NCBI GenBank assembly: GCA_963716085.1
Contig: OY970288.1
Coordinates: 2,542,001-2,606,000, forward strand
Reading direction: 5' to 3'
Source of the DNA: Persicitalea sp963716085
GTDB taxonomy: Bacteria; Bacteroidota; Bacteroidia; Cytophagales; Spirosomataceae
Length of the DNA: 64,000 nt
Part shown: one piece after another, positions 1 through 9,579 of the stretch
Numbering within the stretch: position 1 is the first letter of the stretch
Layout of the letters: every line of letters starts with the position of its first letter
The notes under the pieces: generated by a model
Database searches by the model: none
Told to the model about the DNA's origin: nothing
What the model saw: only the letters and a program-made list of their open reading frames with translations
Position numbers and translations under genes: made by a program

Positions 1-91
1 CTATTTCCTTATAATCGTGCACCCGCTCTTCAACGGATCGCTTCTTAGGCAATTCACGATCAAACTCTAAAAATCCGGTTGGTTTTCCCAT
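1..91 (-). CDS. gltD: Glutamate synthase small subunit, N-terminal fragment
   Basis: Only the first 30 codons are in the window; the gene runs off the left edge. The translation begins MGKPTGFLEFDRELPKKR, the characteristic opening of the NADPH-dependent GOGAT beta subunit, which supplies electrons to GltB through FAD and 4Fe-4S clusters. It lies downstream of gltB on the same strand, separated by about 114 bp that hold a purine/pyrimidine inverted repeat, so the two are probably one transcription unit. The start ATG is the complement of the CAT at 89-91. Identification rests on the N-terminus and the gltB context. Confidence 0.88.
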   Translation of the reverse strand, partial: MGKPTGFLEFDRELPKKRSVEERVHDYKEI

Positions 92-115
92 TATGCTTTT
101 AATGAAGAATATGGG

Positions 116-198
116 GAAGAAAGGAGGATGGAGGAAAGGAAAAAAGGAACTGGTGCCAGCCTCCTTTACTCCTTCCTCCTTTCCTCCTTTCCTCCTTC
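116..198. repeat. Imperfect inverted repeat of a GGAGGAAA word between gltB and gltD
   Basis: The left arm (about 116-149) is a run of GGAGGA/GGAAAGG words and the right arm (about 160-198) is the complementary CCTCCTTTCC series. They are separated by the small self-complementary centre CTGGTGCCAG. Transcribed from the minus strand it would fold into a long hairpin between the gltB stop and the gltD start. It may attenuate or stabilise the message, but no function can be proven. Confidence 0.7.
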
Positions 199-205
199 AA
201 AAAAA

Positions 206-3200
206 TTAATTTACTACCGCCACCTCCCCATACACCACGCTCTTATCGGCTACTTGCTGGGCGAGGGTGACGCCTCGGCTGGCGAGGGCGTCTTTGAAGT
301 CGTTGGGCAGGACTTTGACGAATTGCTTGATGATTTTATCCCAGTTTTGGGTGATTTGGAAGGCAACGTTGCTGGTGGTGTGCTGGAAATGCTTGTCGAC
401 GTACTGGCGGAGAATGCCGCTGTCTTCTTCATTCAGGGCGCTGACCGACACCATCTCGTAGTTGACTTTCTCCTTGAAGTCTTCTTCCTTATCCCAAACA
501 TAAGCCACGCCGCCCGACATACCGGCGGCGAAATTGCGGCCCGTTTCGCCGAGAATAATGGCTACGCCGCCCGTCATGTACTCGCAGCCGTGGTCGCCGA
601 TTCCTTCGACGACTACCTTGGCTCCCGAGTTGCGGACGCAGAAGCGTTCTCCGGCGGTACCTCTGATGTAGGCTTCGCCGGAGGTGGCGCCGTAGAAAGC
701 CACGTTGCCGATGATGATGTTTTCTTCGGGGGCGAATTTGGCGTCGCGGTCGGGATAAACGACCAGCTCGGCACCACAGAGACCCTTTCCGAAGTAGTCG
801 TTCGCGTCGCCTTCCAGTTCCAGGCGGATACCCGACGTGTTGAACGCGCCGAAGCTTTGGCCCGCCGTACCCCGAAACTTGAAGTGAATCGTCCCGGTAG
901 GCAGACCCACGCCGCCGTACAATTTGGAAATTTCGTTGGAAAGCATCGTTCCCAACGAGCGATTGAGGTTGATGATCGGAAATTCGGCGTACACCTCCTC
1001 GGCCCGTTCCAGGGCAGGTTGGGCGGTTTGGATGAGTTGACGATCCAGCACATGTTCGATGCCGTGATCCTGCTCCTCCTGCTTGTACTGCGCCACTTCC
1101 AGTCCACCTTCTTCTTTATAAAGAATGGCGTCGAACTTCAAATTCTTGTATTTCCAATGCTTCAAGTCGGGGCGCTTTTCCAGGAATTGCACCTGTCCGA
1201 TCATGTCGTTAACGGTGCGGAATCCCAGTTGCGCCATGATCTCACGCATCTCGGTCGCCATGAAGTAAAACATGTTCACCACATGCTCCGGCTTACCAGT
1301 AAATAGCGCGCGCAATTCCTTGCGCTGCGTGGCCACACCCACGGGGCAAGTGTTGAGGTGGCACTTCCGCATCATAATGCAGCCCGCAGCCACCAGGGCA
1401 GCGGTCGCTACACCCCATTCTTCGGCGCCCAACAAGGCGGCAATCGCCATGTCGCGGCCCGTGCGGATCTGTCCGTCGGATTGAATCGTCACGCGACCAC
1501 GCAGCTTATTTTTTACCAGTGTTTGGTGGGTTTCGGCTAAGCCGAGTTCCCAGGGCAGGCCAGCGTGGCGGATGCTGCTAAGCGGCGAGGCACCCGTGCC
1601 GCCGTCGTAGCCAGCGATCAGGATGTGATCCGCGTGGGCCTTGGCGACGCCCGTGGCCACGGTACCGACGCCCGCTTCCGACACCAGCTTGACGCTGATG
1701 CGCGCCTGACGGTTGGCATTCTTCAAATCGAAAATCAACTGCGCCAGATCCTCGATGGAATAAATATCGTGGTGCGGTGGCGGCGAAATCAAACCCACGC
1801 CCGGCGTGGAGTGGCGGGTGCGGCCGATCCAGTCGTCCACTTTGTGGCCGGGGAGTTGTCCGCCCTCACCGGGTTTGGCACCCTGCGCCATTTTAATTTG
1901 CAGTTCCTGAGCGTTGGTCAGGTAGTAGCTCGTCACTCCAAAGCGGCCGGAAGCCACTTGCTTAATGGCCGAGTTCATCGTGTCGCCATCGGGTAGGGGG
2001 GCAAAGCGTCGCTCGTCTTCACCCCCTTCGCCGGAGTTGGACTTGCCACCGATGCGGTTCATCGCAATCGCCAGCGTGGTGTGCGCCTCCCAGGAAATAG
2101 AGCCGAACGACATGGCTCCCGTTGCGAAGCGCTTGAAGATGCTTTCCACGGGTTCGACCTCCTCGATCGGGATAGACTCACCCTTCTTGAATTGCATTAA
2201 ACCTCTTAACGTCATGGCCTTTTGACTCTGATCGTCAATGAGTTTGGAGTATTTCTTGAATAAGCTGTAATCGTTCTTCTTGGTGCTCTGTTGCAGCAGA
2301 TGCACCGTTTGCGGATTAAACAGGTGCGACTCGCCGCGCTGCTTCCACTGATAGAATCCGCCCACTTCAAGGTGCGGATTCAGGCCGGAACTTTCGGGGT
2401 AAGCCACTTTATGGCGCACCAGTACCTCGCGGGCGATGTCGTCCAGTCCCATGCCGCCGATGCGGGAAATGGTACCGGTGAAGTACTTGTCGATCACTTC
2501 CTTGTTCAGGCCCAGGCACTCGAAAATCTGCGCGCCCTGGTACGATTGCAGGGTGGAGATGCCCATCTTGGAAAAAATCTTGAGCAATTCCTTGTTTACC
2601 GCTTTGATGTAATTGGCAAACAGTACCTCGTCGGTGAAATCGCCGTCGATCCGCTTGTTGCGATTCATGAACGCCAGTGACTCGAAGGCCATGTACGGGC
2701 AAATACCCGCCGCGCCGTAACCCAGCAGGGTGGCGAAATGATGGCTCTCCCAAATATCCCCGGCTTCGACCAGAATACCCACCGCGCCCCGCAGCCCTTT
2801 GCGGATCAGGTGATGGTGCACGGCGGCTGTCACCAGGAGCGACGGCACGGGCGCGTGGTCGGAGTCGATGGCGCGGTCGGAGAGGATGATGATCTCGAAG
2901 CCGTCCTCGATGGCGTCCTCGGCGTATTGGCAGATGCGCTCCAAAGCCCGCGCCATGCCCGCCCCGCCGTTGTCGACAAAGAAGTAGGTATTGATGGTCT
3001 TGGCCTGGAAGTGGTTTTTGTCCACAAACCGCAGTTTGTCGAATTCCGGCACGGTGAGTACCGGGTGCGGCAGCTCGATTTGGCGGCAGTGGTCGGGCGT
3101 TTCGGTCAGAATATTTTCATTGGCCCCCACGAAGCCGATCAAAGACATGATCGAGCGCTCCCGAATCGAGTCGATGGGTGGGTTGGTAACTTGCGCGAAA

Positions 3201-4780
3201 AGCTGCTTGAAGTAGTTGGACAAATGCTGGCTCTGCTCCGAGAGGACGGCCAACGGCACGTCGGTACCCATCGAACCAATGGCTTCCTTACCCAGTTGCG
3301 CCATCGGGGCCAGGATCATCCGCAAGTCCTCGGACGAAAACCCGAAAGCCATTTGCCGCTTCGTGAGCGCCACGTCGTCGTACTGACGGTACATCCTGAT
3401 CGGGTGATCCAGGTCGTCGACGTGTAGTTTGTATTCATCGAGCCATTCCTGGTAAGGCTGGCGGGCGCAGATTTCAGATTTGAGCTCCTCATCGGGAATA
3501 ATGCGGCCTTCCTCCATATCCACGACGAACATGCGGCCCGGCTGCAGACGGCCTTTCTTGACCACCTTGGCCTGATCCACTTCCAGTACTCCGGCTTCGG
3601 AGGCCATGATGACCGTGTCGTCGTCCAGCACCCAGTAGCGCGAGGGGCGCAAACCGTTGCGGTCGAGCGTGGCACCGACGATCTTGCCGTCGGTGAATGA
3701 GATAGACGCCGGGCCGTCCCAAGGCTCCATGATGGCGGCGTGGTATTCGTAAAACGCCTTCCGGACGGGATCCATCTGCTCGTTGTCGGCCCAGGCTTCC
3801 GGGATGAGCATCATCATCACGTGCGGCAGCGAGCGGCCCGTGAGGTAGAGAAGTTCGATGGCATTGTCCAGGTTGGCCGAGTCCGACTGCTTGATGTCGC
3901 AAATCGGCAGGATCATTTCCATTTCCTCCTTTGTGAAGTACTCCGACTCCATCGACTTCTCCCCGGCCCGAATCCAGTTCACGTTGCCCTTCACGGTGTT
4001 GATCTCGCCGTTGTGGGCGATGTAACGGAAGGGTTGCGCCAGCTTCCAGGAAGGAAAGGTATTGGTGGAAAAACGCGAGTGCACCACCGCAAAAGCCGAC
4101 ACCACCGACTCGTTGTGCAGGTCGGGGAAGTAGTATTTGAGCTGATTGGTGGTGAGTTGCCCTTTGTACGAAATCGTGCGGCTGGAAAGGGACGAGAAGT
4201 AAAATTGATCCTTGGCCTTTCTGATCGAAACGATCAGCTTGTTGACCACTTGCCGCAGAATGAACAGCTTCCGCTCAAATGCCATGTTGTCCTCGATCAT
4301 GTCGGGACATTTCACGAATAGCTGCTCTACGTGGGGCTCTACGGAAAGCGAGCCGTCGCCCAGCGTGTCGTTGAGCGTGGGTACTTTGCGGTAGCAAATC
4401 AGACTCATGCCCAATTTCTTGATGCGGCGGTTGATGATGTCGCGGCATTCCTCGCGCAGCTCCTTATCCTGCGGGAAGAAAATCATCCCGACGCCGTACT
4501 CGCCGCTGGCGGGCAGTTGGTGGCCCATATCCAGGCATTCTTCTACAAAAAACTCGTGGGGGATTTGTAGCAAAAGCCCGGCCCCGTCACCCGTATTGGG
4601 GTCGCAGCCGCAGGCACCGCGGTGGTCCATACGTTCGAGCATATGGATAGCGTCGGCTACGATCTGGTGCGAGCGACGCCCTTTCATGTGCGCCCGAAAG
4701 CCGATACCACAGGCATCGTGCTCAAATTCAGAACGGTACAGTCCAGGCTCGTCTATTGTTTCTTCGGAGAGGTAGGTCAT
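206..4780 (-). CDS. gltB: Glutamate synthase large subunit
   Basis: This is the alpha subunit of glutamate synthase, which converts glutamine plus 2-oxoglutarate to two glutamates in the cytoplasm. At 1524 residues it has the family's normal length. The order is: N-terminal class II glutamine amidotransferase with the candidate catalytic Cys at residue 24 (EHDACGIGF) after a short propeptide; central domain; FMN-binding synthase domain (for example GEGGEDERRF and SDGQIRTGRD); a 3Fe-4S Cys motif (CIMMRKCHLNTCPVG); and a C-terminal beta-helix GXGXG domain. It precedes gltD on the minus strand. No clear TAnnTTTG promoter was found just upstream. Confidence 0.97.
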   Translation of the reverse strand: MTYLSEETIDEPGLYRSEFEHDACGIGFRAHMKGRRSHQIVADAIHMLERMDHRGACGCDPNTGDGAGLLLQIPHEFFVEECLDMGHQLPASGEYGVGMIFFPQDKELREECRDIINRRIKKLGMSLICYRKVPTLNDTLGDGSLSVEPHVEQLFVKCPDMIEDNMAFERKLFILRQVVNKLIVSIRKAKDQFYFSSLSSRTISYKGQLTTNQLKYYFPDLHNESVVSAFAVVHSRFSTNTFPSWKLAQPFRYIAHNGEINTVKGNVNWIRAGEKSMESEYFTKEEMEMILPICDIKQSDSANLDNAIELLYLTGRSLPHVMMMLIPEAWADNEQMDPVRKAFYEYHAAIMEPWDGPASISFTDGKIVGATLDRNGLRPSRYWVLDDDTVIMASEAGVLEVDQAKVVKKGRLQPGRMFVVDMEEGRIIPDEELKSEICARQPYQEWLDEYKLHVDDLDHPIRMYRQYDDVALTKRQMAFGFSSEDLRMILAPMAQLGKEAIGSMGTDVPLAVLSEQSQHLSNYFKQLFAQVTNPPIDSIRERSIMSLIGFVGANENILTETPDHCRQIELPHPVLTVPEFDKLRFVDKNHFQAKTINTYFFVDNGGAGMARALERICQYAEDAIEDGFEIIILSDRAIDSDHAPVPSLLVTAAVHHHLIRKGLRGAVGILVEAGDIWESHHFATLLGYGAAGICPYMAFESLAFMNRNKRIDGDFTDEVLFANYIKAVNKELLKIFSKMGISTLQSYQGAQIFECLGLNKEVIDKYFTGTISRIGGMGLDDIAREVLVRHKVAYPESSGLNPHLEVGGFYQWKQRGESHLFNPQTVHLLQQSTKKNDYSLFKKYSKLIDDQSQKAMTLRGLMQFKKGESIPIEEVEPVESIFKRFATGAMSFGSISWEAHTTLAIAMNRIGGKSNSGEGGEDERRFAPLPDGDTMNSAIKQVASGRFGVTSYYLTNAQELQIKMAQGAKPGEGGQLPGHKVDDWIGRTRHSTPGVGLISPPPHHDIYSIEDLAQLIFDLKNANRQARISVKLVSEAGVGTVATGVAKAHADHILIAGYDGGTGASPLSSIRHAGLPWELGLAETHQTLVKNKLRGRVTIQSDGQIRTGRDMAIAALLGAEEWGVATAALVAAGCIMMRKCHLNTCPVGVATQRKELRALFTGKPEHVVNMFYFMATEMREIMAQLGFRTVNDMIGQVQFLEKRPDLKHWKYKNLKFDAILYKEEGGLEVAQYKQEEQDHGIEHVLDRQLIQTAQPALERAEEVYAEFPIINLNRSLGTMLSNEISKLYGGVGLPTGTIHFKFRGTAGQSFGAFNTSGIRLELEGDANDYFGKGLCGAELVVYPDRDAKFAPEENIIIGNVAFYGATSGEAYIRGTAGERFCVRNSGAKVVVEGIGDHGCEYMTGGVAIILGETGRNFAAGMSGGVAYVWDKEEDFKEKVNYEMVSVSALNEEDSGILRQYVDKHFQHTTSNVAFQITQNWDKIIKQFVKVLPNDFKDALASRGVTLAQQVADKSVVYGEVAVVN

Positions 4781-5084
4781 TTATTAAGAAGAGGATTGGT
4801 ATTGTAAAAATGGCAAAATCTCGACGACAAAGCCGTTGAAACAAAATGGAGGCGGGTAGCTGACAATTAATTTTTGCCACAAACTCACGCAAGATAACGA
4901 TAAAAAATATTCGGTAGAAGCCCACAAAAACAAAATATCCTGGGCGTAGTAGTTTGTTACTAGTTAATCTACACTACGTCCTAAAACGGGCGGTGACTCG
5001 CAGTACAAGAGGCGATTTATTGCGAATCTGATATTCTGGACGCACTAATTATAACCGAATCTTGAGCAAAAAAGTTGGCGAATT
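4781..5084. other. Intergenic stretch upstream of gltB, nothing recognised
   Basis: About 300 bp lie between the gltB start and the rnz stop. The sequence is AT-rich and presumably carries the gltB promoter. I see no exact TAnnTTTG element on the minus strand, no RNA gene and no convincing ORF. A minus-strand reading frame through 4728-4925 lacks any family resemblance and overlaps gltB. Confidence 0.5.
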
Positions 5085-5996
5085 CTAAACCTGGTAGGTT
5101 TTCCCCTCTTCGGCCATATACGTTTCCGTAAAAATTGCCCGCGCCTCATCCAGCGAAGGCCCGATCTCGGCGTACCGGGAGGAAAAATGCCCGATCAGCA
5201 AGCGGCCTGCCCCGGCGTCTCTCGCTATCGTTGCCGCCTGACCGGCCGTCGAGTGGTGCGTCTTGGCGGCTCGGGCAAGCTCCTGCTCCCGGAAGGTCGC
5301 CTCGTGGTACAGGCAGTCGACGCTCTGCAAATAAGGAACCAACTCCGGCCGGAAGATGGTATCGGAGCAGTAGGCGTAGGCTCGGGCTGGGGGAGGAGGG
5401 GTCGTGAAATCCTCGAAAGCGTAAAGTATTTCTCCCTTTTCATCCCTAACGTCCTGACCCGCTTTCAGCATTCGCAGGGCTTCGTGGCTTATTTCCGGCG
5501 AGAGTTTTCCTTTGATCAAATTTCTGTCACCCACTTTTTCGCGAAACAAAAACCCCGTGCAGGGAATGCGATGTCGCAGCGGCAGGGTACTGACGCTGAA
5601 CGAAGGTGTGTCATAAATCAGACCGGGATGGTCGGCGTCTATTTCCTGAAAATTCAGATAATAGGATAGCCGCGTGTCTGACTGCCGGAAAATTTCGGTC
5701 AATATTTCGCTGAGCCCTTTGGGGCCAAAAAGCAGCAGGTCTTCCCTGCGGCTACCCAGGCTCAGGCTGGTCAATAGCCCGAAGAGGCCGAAGTAGTGGT
5801 CGCCGTGCAGGTGGGTTATGAATATGCCTTTCAGGCGTCCGGGACGAATCTTCTGTTCCAGCAGGCGGTACTGGGTGCCTTCCCCGCAATCGATCAAATA
5901 GTAGTCAGGGCCTAGCTGCACAACCTGCGACGAGGCGTGCGTGGCCAGGGTGGGTGTGGCGGAGCCCGCCCCAAGAATAGTTACGGCAAAAGTCAA
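5085..5996 (-). CDS. rnz: Ribonuclease Z
   Basis: tRNA 3'-processing endonuclease of the metallo-beta-lactamase fold, 303 residues, normal for the short bacterial RNase Z. The N-terminus MTFAVTILGAGSATPT matches the family, and the zinc motif HLHGDH is at residues 62-67. Later ligand motifs are the Asp in YCSDT, the His in YHEATF and the His in LLIGHFSSRY. The start codon is TTG; no in-frame ATG lies nearby and the family alignment begins exactly here. It lies 31 bp downstream of the sixA-like gene on the same strand, so the two are likely cotranscribed. Confidence 0.95.
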   Translation of the reverse strand: MTFAVTILGAGSATPTLATHASSQVVQLGPDYYLIDCGEGTQYRLLEQKIRPGRLKGIFITHLHGDHYFGLFGLLTSLSLGSRREDLLLFGPKGLSEILTEIFRQSDTRLSYYLNFQEIDADHPGLIYDTPSFSVSTLPLRHRIPCTGFLFREKVGDRNLIKGKLSPEISHEALRMLKAGQDVRDEKGEILYAFEDFTTPPPPARAYAYCSDTIFRPELVPYLQSVDCLYHEATFREQELARAAKTHHSTAGQAATIARDAGAGRLLIGHFSSRYAEIGPSLDEARAIFTETYMAEEGKTYQV

Positions 5997-6027
5997 AGAG
6001 GCAATGGTTTTTGGGTAAACAAACCGA

Positions 6028-6537
6028 TCAAGCGGGCGATTGTTTCAAGTCCTCCGGTGTGACCAGCTTAGTCAATACTCCCGTCTTGCCGGAAATTTCG
6101 GCCCAGGCCTGATCCTCAAAAACGATCGTCGCCAGGCTACACTTCTGCATCGAACCAATGTCGGCGCCAGTCAGATACTCCGCAAAATAGCTGATATCTG
6201 GATTGTGGCCGCAAAGCAAGAGCGTCTGGACGTTAGCGGGTGTAGCATTGATCGCCGCCAGATACGCCTGCGGACCGCCGCTGTACAGTTTGTCCACCGT
6301 TTCGATGTCTTCCACCTCGAACTTTAGCTGCTCGGCGACTACCTTGGCCGTCTGGTACGTACGGGCTGCCGCGCTGGCCTTGATGCCTTCGATGGCCGTG
6401 CCCTGCTGTTTGAGATAATGCCCCATGCGGGCGGCGTCCATGATGCCCCGGCTGGTAAGTTCGCGGTCGAAGTCCTTAAACATCCGGGATTGGTCTTCGG
6501 CTTTGGCGTGGCGCAGGAGAAGTAGTGTTTTTGTCAT
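6028..6537 (-). CDS. sixA: SixA-like histidine phosphatase
   Basis: A 169-residue branch-1 histidine phosphatase of the SixA (phosphohistidine phosphatase) type. The catalytic RHAKAE motif follows the first strand (LLLLRHAKAE) and the second catalytic His is in LLLCGHNPD. The start was set at the ATG at 6537, directly before TKTLLLLRHAK; an upstream extension of 15 codons has no family support. A TAnnTTTG element lies just upstream at 6560-6567. The family dephosphorylates phosphohistidine or small phosphoesters; the substrate here is unknown. rnz follows. Confidence 0.85.
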   Translation of the reverse strand: MTKTLLLLRHAKAEDQSRMFKDFDRELTSRGIMDAARMGHYLKQQGTAIEGIKASAAARTYQTAKVVAEQLKFEVEDIETVDKLYSGGPQAYLAAINATPANVQTLLLCGHNPDISYFAEYLTGADIGSMQKCSLATIVFEDQAWAEISGKTGVLTKLVTPEDLKQSPA

Positions 6538-6559
6538 TAAAGGGGCGTATCGTTTTGTG

Positions 6560-6567
6560 CAAAAATA
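6560..6567 (-). promoter_or_regulatory. Bacteroidota -7 element for sixA-rnz
   Basis: On the minus strand this reads TATTTTTG, matching TAnnTTTG, about 22 bp before the ATG of the sixA-like gene. It fits a short leader and supports the chosen start. Confidence 0.5.
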
Positions 6568-6685
6568 GAACAAATCGCCCACGGTTGAGGTATTTCTCTG
6601 AAATTATAAATGCCTATTTGACCGCTCGTCGGAGGATAAGCGCCACTAACCGAAAATAGACGCCAGACCGGGGAGTTAATTTTAT

Positions 6686-6693
6686 TAGTTTTG
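6686..6693 (+). promoter_or_regulatory. Bacteroidota -7 element for sppA
   Basis: TAGTTTTG matches TAnnTTTG and lies about 47 bp before the sppA ATG, in the divergent gap between sixA and sppA. Confidence 0.45.
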
Positions 6694-6740
6694 TTACGGT
6701 TAATAGTACAAACAATCATTTACACCAAGTCAAAAAACAT

Positions 6741-8504
6741 ATGCTGCAGTTTTTGAAATTTGTTCTGGCTACACTCGTCGGACTATTTTTATTTTTTATT
6801 CTTTCCTTTTTTATCCTGGCGGGCATCGGCGCGGCGTTTTCCAGCGAAGACAAGTCCGTCATCAACGACAATTCCGTCCTGCGGCTCGACCTGGACAAAC
6901 CCATTAAGGAGGTAGGCGTGGAAAACCCCTTCGCGGAACTGGGCGCTTTTGGCGGCGGAGACGAGGTCATTGGCCTCAAAGACATCCGCGAGGCGATCAC
7001 CTATGCCGCCCAGGACGACCACATCAAGGGCATCTATATTAAAGCCGAAAATCCCGGCGCGGGCTGGGCGACGCTGGAAGAAATTCGCGACGAACTCACG
7101 GAATTCAAGAAATCGAAGAAATTCCTGTACGCCTACGGCGAAAATTATTCCGAGAAAGGCTATTACCTGGCGTCGCTTGCCGACAAGATTTACCTCAATC
7201 CCGCCGGGATGCTGGAATGGAACGGTCTTTCCAGCGACTACGAGTTTTACAAAGGCACCTTCGACAAGCTGGACGTGAAGCCACTTATTTTTAAAGTGGG
7301 CGAGTTCAAAAGCGCGGTCGAGACTTTCTCGCGCACCGACATGAGCGAGCCCAGCAAGCAACAGTCGATCGAGCTGCTGAATGCACTGTACGGCAACTAC
7401 CTCTACAATGTATCGAAGTCCCGCAAAATTGCGATCAGCGAACTACGCGGCTTAGCCGATTCGCTGGCGATCACGAACGCCGAATCGGCGGCCCGCTACA
7501 AGCTCGTCACGCATGTCGGCTATTCCGACGAGGTGACCACGGCCCTCAAGAAAGAATTGAAGCTGGACGACAAGAAAGACATCGAGTTCGTGAGCCTGGC
7601 CAAATACCTGAAAGCCGACCACCCCTCCGACGACGGCGACTTCAACAAGCGGGTGGCGGTGGTCATCGCCGAAGGCACCATTATTTCGGGCGAGGGCGAC
7701 GAGGACAACATCGGCTCCGACACCTTCGTGAAGGAACTGCGCAAAATCCGTGAAAACGACAAGATCAAGGCCGTGGTACTGCGCATCAACTCGCCGGGCG
7801 GCAGCGCCCTGGCTTCGGACATTATGTGGCGCGAAATCGAGCTGACCCGCAAGAAGAAGCCCGTCATCGCTTCCATGTCGGACGTGGCGGCCTCGGGCGG
7901 CTACTACATGGCGATGGGCTGCGACAAGATTGTGGCCCAGCCCAACACCATCACGGGGTCTATCGGCATCTTCGGGATTCTGTTCAATCTGGAAAACTTC
8001 TTCGACAATAAACTCGGCGTCACCTTCGACGGCGTCAAGACCAACCCCCACGCCGACTGGCCCACGTTGACCCGCGAGATGACCGACTTCGAGAAGGCAA
8101 AAATCCAGCGCAGCGTGGAGGAAGGCTACGCAACATTCACCCGCAAGGCCGCCGAGGGCCGCAAAATGGACGTCGAAAAACTGCGCAGCCTGGCCTCGGG
8201 CCGGGTGTGGTCGGGCGTGGAAGCCAAGAACAACGGCCTGGTGGACGTGCTGGGTGGTCTGGACGAAGCCATCAAAATCGCCGCGAAAGCCGCCAAACTG
8301 GACGACGGCGACTACCGGGTGCGGTACTATCCCGAAAAAGTCAATCAAATCGAGCAATTTATTGAGAAGTTGTCGGGAAAATCAGAAGAGCGCATCCTGA
8401 ACGAAAAGCTCGGCCAACTGGCCCCGCAGTTCAAGATTTATCAGAAGCTTACGGAAATGAAGGGCTTGCAGGCCCGGATGCCCTTTGAGTTGAATATTCA
8501 CTAG
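6741..8504 (+). CDS. sppA: Signal peptide peptidase SppA, 67K type
   Basis: Membrane-anchored serine protease that degrades cleaved signal peptides. At 587 residues it has the two-domain 67K architecture. One N-terminal membrane helix covers about residues 4-30. The general-base lysine is K190 (VGEFKSAVETF) and the nucleophile serine is S385 (VAASGGYYM). The conserved NSPGGSALASD lies at 350-360. Lys in the first domain and Ser in the second is the E. coli-type arrangement. The gene appears monocistronic, with a promoter-like element upstream and a terminator at 8534-8566. Confidence 0.96.
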   Translation: MLQFLKFVLATLVGLFLFFILSFFILAGIGAAFSSEDKSVINDNSVLRLDLDKPIKEVGVENPFAELGAFGGGDEVIGLKDIREAITYAAQDDHIKGIYIKAENPGAGWATLEEIRDELTEFKKSKKFLYAYGENYSEKGYYLASLADKIYLNPAGMLEWNGLSSDYEFYKGTFDKLDVKPLIFKVGEFKSAVETFSRTDMSEPSKQQSIELLNALYGNYLYNVSKSRKIAISELRGLADSLAITNAESAARYKLVTHVGYSDEVTTALKKELKLDDKKDIEFVSLAKYLKADHPSDDGDFNKRVAVVIAEGTIISGEGDEDNIGSDTFVKELRKIRENDKIKAVVLRINSPGGSALASDIMWREIELTRKKKPVIASMSDVAASGGYYMAMGCDKIVAQPNTITGSIGIFGILFNLENFFDNKLGVTFDGVKTNPHADWPTLTREMTDFEKAKIQRSVEEGYATFTRKAAEGRKMDVEKLRSLASGRVWSGVEAKNNGLVDVLGGLDEAIKIAAKAAKLDDGDYRVRYYPEKVNQIEQFIEKLSGKSEERILNEKLGQLAPQFKIYQKLTEMKGLQARMPFELNIH

Positions 8505-8533
8505 AAATCAAATCGCCGTCATTGGCCTGAGGG

Positions 8534-8566
8534 AAGAGCCGGAGCTTTTGGTTTCGGCTCTTTTTT
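8534..8566 (+). terminator. Rho-independent terminator after sppA
   Basis: The arms AAGAGCCG and CGGCTCTT (8534-8541 and 8555-8562) are followed by a run of six T, about 30 bp after the sppA stop. Confidence 0.85.
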
Positions 8567-8671
8567 GGATTCTACACCCGTTTATTTCTGATTTGCCATC
8601 GCTGCCGAAGATTTTTTGCGCCGATCCATTGATTTAGCCTTACCTTTCAGGAAAAAAGCAAATTTTATACC

Positions 8672-9220
8672 ATGAACCGTATTTTTTCATTCACGTTAAC
8701 CGGCCTAGCGCTGCTGTTTTCAGCTTCCCTCACTTTCGGACAAGCCAAAGAATTTCCCGTAATCAAGCAAGCGGGTGGTGTGTTCCCGGTGCCGGAAGCC
8801 ACGCCCGTGGCCGACAAGAAAATGGCTTACAAGATTGTAGGGGACCTGATGGTTGGGCCAGAGAAGCCCGAAGAATTGAATCCGGGCCTTGACCGCGTGG
8901 CGCGTTTGTTCAATGCTTACGCCGAAGCGGGCATCGAGCCCGAGAATATCGACATGGTGGTGGTGGTTCACTTCAAGGGAACACCATTGATTATGAACGA
9001 CGCGGCTTATGAAAAAGCCTTTGGCGTGGTTAATCCCAACACAGCGCTCATCGACGAACTCGCTGGCAAAGGTGTAAAGTTCTTCGTTTGCGGGCAGTCG
9101 TTGCGGATGCGTGGCTACACCGACACGCCACGAAATTCCAATATCAAAGTGACGGAAGCCGCCCTGGTCGCCACGACGACTTTTCAGTTGAAGGGCTACG
9201 CAATGCTGAGCATGCCGTAG
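8672..9220 (+). CDS. Secreted DsrE-family protein
   Basis: A 182-residue protein with a signal peptide (residues 1-23, ending SLTFGQA) and a DsrE/DsrF-like domain. The domain shows IDMVVVVHFKG, a region with a single conserved-looking cysteine (GVKFFVCGQSL), and a C-terminal ALVATTTFQLKGYAML. Cytoplasmic DsrE proteins carry sulfur on a Cys; the exported form in Bacteroidota has no settled role. It stands alone between two terminators. The family call is good; the function is unknown. Confidence 0.8.
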   Translation: MNRIFSFTLTGLALLFSASLTFGQAKEFPVIKQAGGVFPVPEATPVADKKMAYKIVGDLMVGPEKPEELNPGLDRVARLFNAYAEAGIEPENIDMVVVVHFKGTPLIMNDAAYEKAFGVVNPNTALIDELAGKGVKFFVCGQSLRMRGYTDTPRNSNIKVTEAALVATTTFQLKGYAMLSMP

Positions 9221-9261
9221 GGCGTACTGAGCCAGAATTTGTCTAGAAGTCAGTGCAAGAA

Positions 9262-9295
9262 AAAGGCCTGATAATCTCACGATTATCAGGCCTTT
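9262..9295. terminator. Two-way terminator between the DsrE gene and tRNA-Asp
   Basis: A perfect 15-bp inverted repeat, AAAGGCCTGATAATC at 9262-9276 and its complement at 9281-9295, with a 4-nt loop. It has T or A runs on each side, so it can end transcription from both convergent genes. Confidence 0.88.
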
Positions 9296-9301
9296 AACTG
9301 T

Positions 9302-9378
9302 TGGCGGTCCGGACGGGACTCGAACCCGCGACCCCCTGCGTGACAGGCAGGTATTCTAACCAACTGAACTACCGAACC
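9302..9378 (-). tRNA. tRNA-Asp (anticodon GTC)
   Basis: Read on the minus strand this 77-nt gene folds into a full cloverleaf. The acceptor GGTTCGG pairs with CCGGACC with one G-T pair. The anticodon arm is CCTGC-CTGTCAC-GCAGG with GTC at the centre. The T arm contains GGTTCGAGTCC. The discriminator is G and the 3' CCA is encoded at 9302-9304. The GTC anticodon reads Asp codons. The 3' end faces the two-way terminator. Confidence 0.96.
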
Positions 9379-9579
9379 ACTACCGTTTCGCTGACGTATC
9401 AGGTAAAACGTGGTGCAAAAGTATATGCCCACCCTATACCACGCAAGCGTCTGTTCTTATTTATTTTAATTAATATTTTAGAAAGCTGATTATCAGTTGG
9501 CTTTAAATGAAAATATTTTTGACTTGGCGCAAATGCCCGGAAATCGGCTCACCGAAATAGTCATAAACCAAAGTACCTG

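Noticed and set aside
128..1306. Long plus-strand ORF of 392 codons
   Set aside because: It lies antisense to gltB, which is fully supported by length and motifs. The product has no recognisable domain.
4728..4925. 65-codon minus-strand ORF upstream of gltB
   Set aside because: It overlaps the start of gltB and has no family features; it more likely covers the gltB leader.
9302..9378. tRNA-Asp as an integration site for an island
   Set aside because: The accessory genes lie on the 5' side of the tRNA, no integrase is present and no repeated 3' tRNA end was found.
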